From positions 620,001-684,000 of the forward strand of contig OY253655.1 in assembly GCA_958009055.1 (NCBI GenBank): a stretch of 64,000 nucleotides of DNA, written 5' to 3'. Positions 9,057 through 16,884 of this stretch are shown here, in pieces. How positions within the stretch are numbered: the stretch's first letter is position 1; the number at the start of each line of letters is the position of its first letter. The position numbers and the translations under genes were made by a program. A model generated the notes under the pieces. The model was not told the DNA's origin and made no database searches. It was given only the letters and a program-made list of their open reading frames with translations. Source of the DNA: Choricystis sp. odSpoLacu1 (taxonomy: Eukaryota; Chlorophyta; Trebouxiophyceae).

Positions 9057-9975
9057 ATGTTCGTCCTGACGACGGGCACTGTGGCGTCCCGCCCCGCCGT
9101 GGCGCGTGGTACGTGGTGGGCAGGCGGCGCGATTGGTGGTGTTGGAGGAGCGAGCGAGAACGCCGCCCCAGACGGCGTCGCCCCGGGGTGGTGCGGGGCG
9201 GCGCGAAGCGTCCGTGCCCCACCTTACAGCCCCCCGGCGTTCACGCATTGCACACATGCCTCGCAGCTGTGGGCGTGGTGGAAGCCAGAAGAGGCTGGTG
9301 GTCGCCACCCCAACGCGCCGACGGGGGGGGACGCCCGCCGACCGGGCCGCCCCGCCCCGTTGGACCCCGGCAGCGGGTTCTGCCCCCCGCATTGCCCCCG
9401 CCACGACACGCATTTCAGGCAGCTCAGCCGCGTCCGGGGAGCGCAGTGCGGGAAACCGGGGTGGAGTGAGTGTTTGCCGGCCCCCTTGCACCCAAACGCC
9501 GGCCGCCGCTCGACCGGCGTGGCGTTTCGCTTCCCGTTTCCTCACCCTCCCACCACCCTCCACCCCCACAGCCCCCCACACCCTCACCGCCGCCCCCACC
9601 AACGGCGCCACCGTCGTCGCCATGCGCCACCGCTGCCGCGTGGCCCGCCTGGGCCGCCCCGCGGACCAGCGCAAAGCGCTCGTGCGGTCGCTCGTCACCG
9701 AGGTGCTGCGCCACGGCCGCATCACGACGACCAAGACCAAGGCCAAAGCCATCCGCAAGCACGTCGACAAAATGATCGGGCTGGCCAAGGATGGGTCGCT
9801 GCATGCTCGCAGGCAGGCGGCCGCCTTCATCTATGACGAAGACATTGTGGCCTCCCTCTTTGCGGAGGCTCCCTCCCGCTACGCGGACCGGGGGTGCGGC
9901 TACTGCCGCGTCGTCACCGAGCCCCGGTTGAGGCGGGGGGATGCTGCCGAGATGGCGGCGATCGAGCTGGTGTGA
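9057..9975 (+). CDS. RPL17: plastid ribosomal protein bL17
   Basis: Two exons, 9057-9108 and 9572-9975. Exon 1 codes for the start of a transit peptide ([17 protein letters not shown]). Exon 2 supplies the rest plus a complete bL17 core beginning [20 protein letters not shown], with [21 protein letters not shown] and the C-terminal GCGYCRVV. bL17 binds 23S rRNA near the exit tunnel of the bacterial-type large subunit. Plastid rather than mitochondrial targeting is inferred from the Thr/Ala/Arg-rich leader. The 463-nt intron is long for this window, GC-rich, and contains an inverted repeat (AAACGCC at 9494-9500, GGCGTTT at 9521-9527). Confidence 0.92.
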
Positions 9976-10298
9976 CGTGGTGAAGAAGAGGGGTGGAGAG
10001 AGTTGTGTGTGTTTTTTGTGTGTGGGGGGGTGCGCTTGCTATTTTTTTACTTTTTGTGTGATCACTTGGGCTTTTTCTTTTTATGTGTTTCACCACTAAA
10101 CAAAAAGGCTGCTGGATGGGGGGTCAGTGTGTGGCGCAGCAGGGAAGAACGGAGAAGACCGCGAGATTTTGGACACGCGCCCCTTCGCGCTGTTAACCAC
10201 TCCTCCTGTTTCGCGCGCCGATTGGTGTGTCTCGGCCCGCGTCTTGCCCTCTCTCTCAGCTCGTGACACTCCTCCATCCTCTGTGTCTCTCCCCCACC
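9976..10298. other. intergenic, 323 bp, nothing recognised
   Basis: T-rich sequence just after the bL17 stop (10000-10100) is typical of a 3' UTR. It is followed by more GC-rich sequence up to the hydrolase start. No coding frame or RNA gene is evident. Confidence 0.5.
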
Positions 10299-11242
10299 AT
10301 GCACGCCCCCACCCCGCGCGCCACGCGCCCTGCCCCCGTGCGCGCGACACCACCCACCACCACGACCCCCCGCCGCTCCGCCGTCGTCATCCTGCCCGGC
10401 CTCGGCAACTCGGCCGCCGACTATGATGACCTGGCGGCTGCCGTTACTGCCCGTGGTGCTGCCGTGGAGGTGGCCCCCGTGGCGCGAATCGACTGGGCGC
10501 GCAACGCGAGCGGCGCGCTGACGCGCGACTACTGGGCGGGCACGCTGGCGCCCCGGCCCACGGTGGACTGGTACTTGGAGCGTGTTGGTGAGTTTGGTGT
10601 GGTGTGTGTGTGTGTGTGTGTGTGGTGGCGTGGCGCTTTCGATCGAACAACGCGTTTCATGTCCCTCCTTCCCCCCCACCAGACCGCGCCGTCGACGCCC
10701 TCGCCGCCACCACCAACGGGGCAGCGGTCACCATCCTGGCACACTCCGCGGGCGGGTGGTTGGCCCGCGTCTGGATGCTGGGCGACGGCCGCGCGGACGC
10801 GACGCGCGCGCTCGTCACCATCGGCTCCCCCCACCACCCACCCCCGCCCGGCGCCTCCGTGCCCGACCAGACGCGCGGCATCCTGACGTGGTGCACCGCC
10901 ACCACGCCCGGCGCGTTTCACGAGGGCGTGGCGTACACCACCATCGCGTCGCGCTGCGTCAAGGGCGCGCGGTGGCGCGACGCGGGCGCCACCCTGGCGT
11001 CCCGCGCGGCGGGCGTCGGCTACGCTGCCGTGTGTGGGGATGCGCGCGCCTGGGGCGACGCCATCGTGCCCGTGGAGAGTGCGCACCTGGAGGGAGCGAA
11101 GCAGGTGACGCTGGAGGGTGTGTTCCACTCCCCCCTGGGCGCGGGGGAGGGGAGGCCCTGGTATGGGAGTGAAGGCGTGCTGGATTCGTGGGTGGAGGCG
11201 GTGGGGGTGGAGGCGGCGCGCGTGGTGGAGAGGGCAGAATGA
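10299..11242 (+). CDS. alpha/beta hydrolase, plant plastid type
   Basis: Two exons, 10299-10587 and 10683-11242, giving 282 residues. The core begins VVILPGLGNSAADYDDLA, then RIDWARNASG, YWAGTLAPRPTVDWYLERV, and the nucleophile elbow AHSAGGWLARVWM with Ser as nucleophile. A catalytic Asp lies probably in WGDAIVP and a His in GVFHSPLG. These blocks match a conserved plant family of serine hydrolases with no settled substrate. The Pro/Thr/Arg-rich first 26 residues could be a transit peptide, so plastid location is inferred. The intron begins shortly before a GT repeat. Confidence 0.88.
10602..10624 (+). repeat. (GT)n microsatellite in the hydrolase intron
   Basis: A GT dinucleotide run shortly after the splice donor of the alpha/beta hydrolase intron, like those in the MECR and cytochrome b561 introns. 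Confidence 0.85.
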
Positions 11243-11501
11243 GGAGAGGGTGTTGGGCGGGGCCCGCCCAACACCCAGAGCAAGAGAGCAAGCAGAAAAA
11301 AAGTAGGAAAAATCATCTGTCGAGGCCGCGGGGCGCCGCGTGTGGGTGGTGTGTTAGTGAGGAGGGGTGTGTTCGAACACGTTTTTTTATCATGAAGTGC
11401 CCACTTCTTTTTCAACTGGCACGACCGCCCGCCGCCGTGTCTCCGCCGCCACCACCACACACGGCGCGACTCCATCTCATTCTCAAGAAAAAAGTCAACA
11501 C

Positions 11502-12655
11502 ATGCCGCCCGTCCCCGCCCCCGCCGCCGCGCGCGCGGTGGCCGCGGCCCACATTCCCAACACCTTTCGCCGCCTGGTGGCCCACGTGCCGGCGCCCTCC
11601 TTCCGGGAGGGCGCCCTGCTGGACACCGTCACCTTTGCCCCCCCCCCGCCCGGCGCCGTCGCTGTGCGCGTCGCGCACGCGGGCGTCAACGCGGGCTGCG
11701 AAACGTTCCGCGTGCGGGCGCACCCCGGCACACCTTTTGCGGCGGCCGCGCCAGGCACCCTGGTCCCCCTGGGTGCAGAGGGCGCGGGCATCGTGGTGGC
11801 GGTGGGCGCGTCTGTGTCTTCCCTGGCGGTGGGTGACGCTGTCGTCGTCAGTGGCGCGTCTGCGTTTGCAGAGTACGTGACAACCACGCCCGCCGCCTGC
11901 CTCAAAGTGGCATCGCCCTCGCCAGCAGTCACGGCGGCCGTGTTGAGTGGGACGACGGCCGCCGTCGCGCTGGACGGCCCGGGCGGCGGCGTCGGGAAGG
12001 GAGACACCGTGCTTGTCACTGCAGCTGCTGGCGGCACCGGCCACTTTGCGGTGCAGCTGGCGGCGGCGGCGGGAGGGCGCGTCGTGGCAGTCGTCGGCAC
12101 CCCCGCCAAAGCGGCCGCCGTGACGCGCCTGCTGGAGCAGTGGCCTGATGAAAGCCACTCAGTAATCGACCGCTCCTCCGTCTCCGACCTGCCCGCCGCC
12201 ATCGCGGCCGCCGTGGGCCCCGCCGGCGCCACCCTGGCGTATGAAGGCGTGGGCGGGGCCTTGAGGGCCAGCTGCCTGGACGCACTAGCTCCGGGAGGGA
12301 AGCTGCTGTGCGTCGGGTACATGGGGGCCTACCCTCACACCCCTCACTCACCCTCCACCCCTGCCGCCCCCGGCCTGCCTCCCGACGACCAACTCTTCTG
12401 GGCGCGCGGCCTCGTCCACCTGCACGACGGGCGGATTGTGGTGGGGATGTGTGGGGCGGTGCCGCCCGCCCCGCGATCGCACGCGCGCGCAAACGCGTGC
12501 TTTCCGACGTGCAGGCCGGCCGACTGACCTCCCTTGTGGACGCCCCCATGGCGGTGGGGCTGGACGCGGCTGCGGACGCGGTGGACAGGTTGTTGAGTGG
12601 GGCGTCGGTGGGCAAGGTTTTGTTGCAGGTGGCGCCCGACGCACACGAGTGGTGA
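11502..12655 (+). CDS. MDR-family NAD(P)H:quinone oxidoreductase-like protein, frame break near 3' end
   Basis: The medium-chain dehydrogenase fold without catalytic zinc is clear: GVNAGCETF, GAEGAGIVVAVG, LSGTTAAVAL, VTAAAGGTGHFAVQLA (nucleotide-binding loop), YEGVGG and GGKLLCVGYMG. This resembles zeta-crystallin, PTGR3 and ZADH2 reductases. The frame that carries these blocks continues through IVVGMCGAV to about nt 12480. Two bases must then be skipped, inside the CG repeat at about 12480-12490, to reach the normal C-terminus RKRVLSDVQAGRLTSLVD to GKVLLQVAP. The corrected length is 383 residues. An intron from 12441 to 12514 is an alternative but would delete the expected helix. Substrate unknown. 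Confidence 0.8.
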
Positions 12656-12733
12656 ATTTTGGTACAGTGTTTTTTTGTTAACAAGCAGCAGGTTTTTAGA
12701 AAAGCAAAACGACACGCACACCATTGTCTCCTC

Positions 12734-13429
12734 TCACGACACCCACGCGTCGTCATCCACCAGGTGCAGGCGCACCGCCTTCTCAAACTTGCGCCACTCG
12801 CGCCGCGACGGCCCGTCATCACCACCACTCTCCTCCTCCTCCACCCTCTCGATGGTACCCACGCCGTCCCCACCCTCCAAAGCGCCCCGAAACCTGGCTA
12901 CGAGCGCTGCCGCTGCCGCCTCCGACTCGGCGGGGGTGCGGGTCGAGGGTGTGTGGGTCGGCAACGGCGCTCCGCGCGGCGCGCGCGTCACCACGCGCAC
13001 CGCCACCGCCACAGCCACCAGGACGCCGGCGATGACAGCGTCCATGGGTATCAAGAGGCGGCCGCCGCCAACCGCCACCATGCGTGGCCCAAACACAGGC
13101 GGAAACGCAGGTGTCAGCGGCGTGGCGGCCGCGTCAACGCGCCCCGCCCTCCCGTCGGCCCGCGACCACGCAGTCAAGGCAGGAGGAGGAGGCTGGCCTG
13201 TGTCCATGATGTAGAAGGGGTCGGCAGCATCCCAGAAAGGGGCGGCACGGGCGGCAGCAGATGGTGGCGCCCTGATGCGAGTGGGAAACGGGGGGAGGGC
13301 GTCCACTGTGCGTGCGGACGGAGGGGCGCTGGCTGGGCGGGACAGTTGATCAGCAGGAAGTGCCACCGCGACAGTGGTGGCTGGCGGCGGAGCCGAGGCG
13401 GGGCGCGAGGACGGGGCGCTGGAGTGCAT
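12734..13429 (-). CDS. single-pass membrane protein, unknown
   Basis: 231 residues from the ATG at 13429. Ser/Pro/Ala-rich N-terminal repeats (RPASAPP occurs twice) precede a motif FWDAADPFYIMDTG. One hydrophobic segment follows (PMDAVIAGVLVAVAVAVRVV), then a charged C-terminal region with GGDDGPSRREWRKFEKAV. I recognise no domain. It is divergent from CLN3 with only 81 bp between start codons, so the two probably share a promoter. The frame continues upstream of the chosen ATG, but that part overlaps CLN3 exon 1 and is out of character. Confidence 0.65.
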   Translation of the reverse strand: MHSSAPSSRPASAPPPATTVAVALPADQLSRPASAPPSARTVDALPPFPTRIRAPPSAAARAAPFWDAADPFYIMDTGQPPPPALTAWSRADGRAGRVDAAATPLTPAFPPVFGPRMVAVGGGRLLIPMDAVIAGVLVAVAVAVRVVTRAPRGAPLPTHTPSTRTPAESEAAAAALVARFRGALEGGDGVGTIERVEEEESGGDDGPSRREWRKFEKAVRLHLVDDDAWVS

Positions 13430-13510
13430 CGCGCGATAACGGGAGTGCCGACGAAACCAACGGTGTTTTTTTTTTTTCGCACACCCGATTGGAGTTTTGA
13501 AAAGACGGGC

Positions 13511-15080
13511 ATGCGTCTCTCCGACCCCGTCCGCTCCTGCCGCCCCTCCTCCCGCGGGCCTCACATGGTGCCGTTCGGCCGCCCCACCCCCCGCGCCGCG
13601 TGGCGGGACGTGGCGGCGATGTGGTTGCTGGGCCTCATCAACAACGGGGGGTACAACATCTCGCTCGCCGTGGCCAACGAGGTGAGTGAGAGTGTGCAGA
13701 GGACAGAGCAGGCGAGGCAAAGGAGGGAACAAACTCTGACAAAAAACATCATCATTTTTTTTTCAGGTCTCGCGTGGCGCGGTGGGAAAAGTTTTCCTGG
13801 TCGCCGTCCTCCCCGCGCTCCTGGTCAAAGTCTCCGCCCCCTACTGGTTCCCTCGCGTCCCCTACGCTGCGCGCGCCCTGGCGGCGGCGGGGCTGATGGT
13901 GGCAGCGTTCCTCATGGTGGCCCTGGCCTCCACCCCGTCCGCCCAACTCGGAGGCATCGCGCTCGCGTCTGCCCAAGCCGGCCTGGGTGAAGCCTCCACC
14001 CTGGCCCTGGGGGGGGCGTACGACTCTCACCGCACCCTGCTGACCGCGTGGTCGTCGGGCACCGGATTTTCCGGCATTTTTGGGTACTCCTGGGTCATTC
14101 TGTTTCACACGCTGGGCGGCAAGAGTCTGAGGGTCACGCTCCTCTCGGCTCTGTCCTTCCCCGCTGTGTGGATCATCTCCCAGTTTTTGATTCTCACGCC
14201 GCCGCCGACGCGGGCGGCCGCCGCGACCGCCGCGGGCGAGCGCGCGGTCATCGTGTCGGCGAGTGGAGGGCGGGACGCAGAGGCTGGGGACGTCGCGCTC
14301 ACGACGCTCGCCCGCGCCCGCACTCGCAGCGGCAGCGGCGAGGGCACCACCAAGCCCGCCGCCCCAGCCGACGGCATTGGCGCTGAAGCGTCAGGCCTGC
14401 TGGTGGCGCGGTCGTCGGCCGACTCGCACGGAGGCAGCGTGCCCGCGACCCCGACCGGCGAGCAGCCGCCCACCCCCCTCTCCCCCACCACCCCTGTCAA
14501 TCAAATGCCCGTCGGCCTGCGCGCCACCGCGCGCCACGTCGCCTCCCTGTGGCGGTACACGGTGCCCCTGGTGGTTGTCTATTTCGCTGAATACGTGTGC
14601 CAGGCGGGTGTCTGGGCAGCGGTCGGCTTCCCCTCCCCGTCCAACGCACGCGACCGCGACCGCTTCTACAAAGCCGCCAACTGGTGCTACCAGGCGGGCG
14701 TGTTTGTGTCGAGGTCGTCGGGCAGCGTGCTGCAGGTGTCGTTGCCGTGGCTCTGTGCGATGCCGACACTCCAAGCTGGCCTCCTAGCTTTCTTCGCCAC
14801 CATAGCCGCCATCGGCCCCGCCTCCCCGCTCTACGGCTGGTGGCTGCTCGCCCCCGCCGTCGTCGTTGGGCTCATGGGGGGAGGCACCTACGTCAACGCG
14901 TTCACGCTGCTGGCCGCCACGTCCCCCCCCGCGACGCGTGAACTGTCCCTGGGCGCCGCCTCTGTCGCAGACTCCGTCGGCATCGCCGCGGCGGCGGCGA
15001 CCGCTATGATGGTGCAGGGGTGTTTGTTTGCTCGGCACGGCGTGGCGGGGGCAGCGTTCAAGTGTGGGGCCAGGAGTTGA
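13511..15080 (+). CDS. CLN3: Battenin/CLN3-like lysosomal or vacuolar transporter
   Basis: Two exons, 13511-13681 and 13767-15080, giving 494 residues. Exon 1 ends in the first membrane segment with the CLN3 block WLLGLINNGGYNISLAVANE. Exon 2 contains the remaining segments. The family blocks near the end are PAVVVGLMGGGTYVNAF and the region ELSLGAASVADSVGI. A low-complexity hydrophilic loop of roughly 130 residues (about 180-300, Ala/Gly/Ser-rich) interrupts the membrane segments and is longer than in animals. CLN3 proteins belong to the major facilitator-like group and are needed for lysosomal glycerophosphodiester clearance in animals. The algal substrate is unknown. Confidence 0.9.
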
Positions 15081-15208
15081 GTAGGTTTTTTTGTTTTTTG
15101 TTTTCGTTCCACCCCGTGCCGTCCAGCGCAGGTTTTTCTGTACACACGACCGCTTCTATACATGTTACACACGCCCAGCTTTGTTGTCATGTCGACAAAA
15201 ACACGCAG

Positions 15209-15346
15209 TCAGTTCGTCTTCTTCGGCGGCGCAGGCGGCGGCGGGCGCGCCAGCCGCGTCAGCAGCCACCCCAGCGCCACCACGTGGGCCGTGATGAGCA
15301 GGGCCAGGGGGCCGCCCCACTCGTCCCACTGCAGCTTGGAGGCCAT
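15209..15346 (-). CDS. 45-residue single-pass membrane protein with C-terminal KKXX
   Basis: A short ORF of 45 residues lies in the 345-bp gap between CLN3 and cytochrome b561, on the minus strand. It has a polar N-terminus with MASKLQWDEWGG, one strong membrane span (PLALLITAHVVALGWLLTRLA), a Pro-rich stretch and the C-terminus PPKKTN. The final KKTN fits the cytosolic KKXX signal of ER membrane proteins. Composition, start context and position support a real gene, but no family is recognised and a chance ORF cannot be excluded. Confidence 0.6.
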   Translation of the reverse strand: MASKLQWDEWGGPLALLITAHVVALGWLLTRLARPPPPAPPKKTN

Positions 15347-15425
15347 GCAGGCGTGTGTGTGTGATGTGCTGCGCTGTCCGTAAAGAAAGTCAATGGGCGA
15401 GTGTGAAAGGAGACAACAACTCTCA

Positions 15426-16280
15426 ATGTCTTCCTCTGCTCTCGACCGCGCCCTGGACGCTCTCGCCCGCCCCCCGCCCGCCCTGCTGCCCCGCGCCGCG
15501 CTGGCAGTCACCCTCGTCACCACGCTGGCCTGGGTGCTGGGGCCGCTGGGCGGGCTGAGCACACACCCGTCGCCAACCGCCGACGGCGGCAACGACACGG
15601 GGCGCCTGTTCAACTGGCACCCGCTGCTCATGACGATCGCGCTGGCGTCGTGGACAGAGGTGAGTGAGGGGTGCGTGTTTGAGTGTGTGTGTGTGTGTGT
15701 GTGTGTTTGTTTTGTGTGTGCCGCAGCGGGCGGCACACACACCCAACGTCACCACCTTTCTCGCAGGCCGCCCTCCAGTTCACCTCCCCCGCGGCCGGCG
15801 TGTGTGCGTCGCGGGATGCACCCCCACCCCGCCCCGCCCGCAAAGCGGCGCACGCCATCCTGCACACCGTGGCCAGCGTGGCGGCTGTTGGCGGCGTCAC
15901 CGCTGCGTGGCGGTCGCACACGCTCAAGCTGCAGGTGCCCATCCCAAACCTGTACTCGCCCCACGCGCTGGCGGGGGCGGCTGCCTTGACGGCGGCTCTG
16001 GTGCAGGCGGGGTTAGGAGCCGCCGCGTTTGTGTGGCCGAGGGCGGCGCGTCCGCACCCGCGCGCCGCGTTCGGCCGTGCACACGCCGCGGCGGGGAGGG
16101 GCGTTTTGGTGGCCACCGTGACGGCCGCCGTTGCTGGGTTCGCTGAGAAGACAACATTCGTGCAGGTGGGCAAATCGCTGGCGGGGGGCGCACTGCGGTC
16201 GGCCCCCGTGGCGCTGCCCGCGGCGGCCGCGTGCCGCGGTCGGCGTCGCGAGCGCGGTGGCCATCCTGGGGGGTTCTTAA
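15426..16280 (+). CDS. cytochrome b561-domain protein, one-base frame break near 3' end
   Basis: Two exons, 15426-15659 and from 15767. It has membrane segments with the expected haem-ligand histidines: NWHPLLM, KAAHAILHT, YSPHAL and GRAHAAAG. EKTTF follows segment 5. Such proteins move electrons across membranes from ascorbate or similar donors. In the literal frame the last segment dissolves into CRGRRRERGG and runs on to 16390 through UTR-like sequence. Ignoring the T between two GCCGCG copies at about 16226-16238 gives a clean last helix ending AVGVASAVAILGGS and a stop at 16278-16280. The corrected protein has 248 residues. A GT repeat follows the intron donor. Confidence 0.85.
15683..15706 (+). 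repeat. (GT)12 microsatellite in the cytochrome b561 intron
   Basis: A GT run about 20 nt after the splice donor, in the same place as the runs in the MECR and hydrolase introns. Confidence 0.85.
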
Positions 16281-16804
16281 GGGCCGGCCGATGGAGCGCA
16301 GCAGGTGGCCACAGAGGAGGAGGGGTACTAGAGAGAGAAGAGGAGAGTGATTTGTGTAGAATTAAAAACAAAAACGCAGCACTGATTTAAACAAACAAAA
16401 AACATCAGAAAACAAAAGCAGCAAGTCGTTGTCGTTGGCGTGTGGTTCCTGTGTGAAATTGAAGGCAGAACTGATTAGACCACAGATGCCCACCTAAACA
16501 AAGGGCGCGGGCCTTGCCCAGGTCGGCCGTGTGCTCTCCGCCGGCGTTGGAAAAAAATGAATCTTTCCAAGCCTTGGCCCGCCGAAATGGTGTCGTGTGG
16601 CCAAGGTGTAGCCGGCGTTATTAAGAAGGGGGGTTGAACAAACACACACAACACATTCACGCGTTTCTTTTCATGCCTCCGTCCCTTAGATGTTTTGATG
16701 TTCCGCCATCATGTGCGCTATAATAGTCAGTAAATGATGTATAGTGAGTGATTGTGATATCATGTCTTCGTCATCGACAATGAAAAGAAACGTGGTGTGT
16801 GTGT

Positions 16805-16835
<31 letters not shown>

Positions 16836-16884
16836 GGGGGGGGACCCGCACGCACACCCACCACTCTGTCTTACCTTTTTTCTG
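16281..16884. other. intergenic, about 600 bp, low GC, nothing recognised
   Basis: A markedly AT-richer stretch between the convergent cytochrome b561 and UTP14 genes. It contains an 8-bp inverted repeat (CCTTGGCC at 16572-16579, GGCCAAGG at 16599-16606) that could form a hairpin, and a GT repeat running into 25 G. I tested it by eye against tRNA, spliceosomal snRNA and C/D snoRNA landmarks and found no match. Confidence 0.5.
16797..16843 (+). repeat. (GT)n followed by a 25-nt poly-G tract
   Basis: A GT repeat runs directly into 25 consecutive G (16819-16843), about 40 bp beyond the UTP14 stop codon. On the transcribed strand of UTP14 this is poly-C followed by (AC)n. Confidence 0.9.

Noticed and set aside
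12441..12514. Intron in the MDR oxidoreductase gene
   Set aside because: Donor is weak and splicing would remove the expected helix before QAGRL; a CG-repeat frame break explains both halves better.
16430..16660. Possible structured RNA in the AT-richer gap, with an 8-bp inverted repeat
   Set aside because: No snRNA, SRP, RNase P or snoRNA landmark could be matched by eye, so a hairpin alone is not enough for an RNA gene call.
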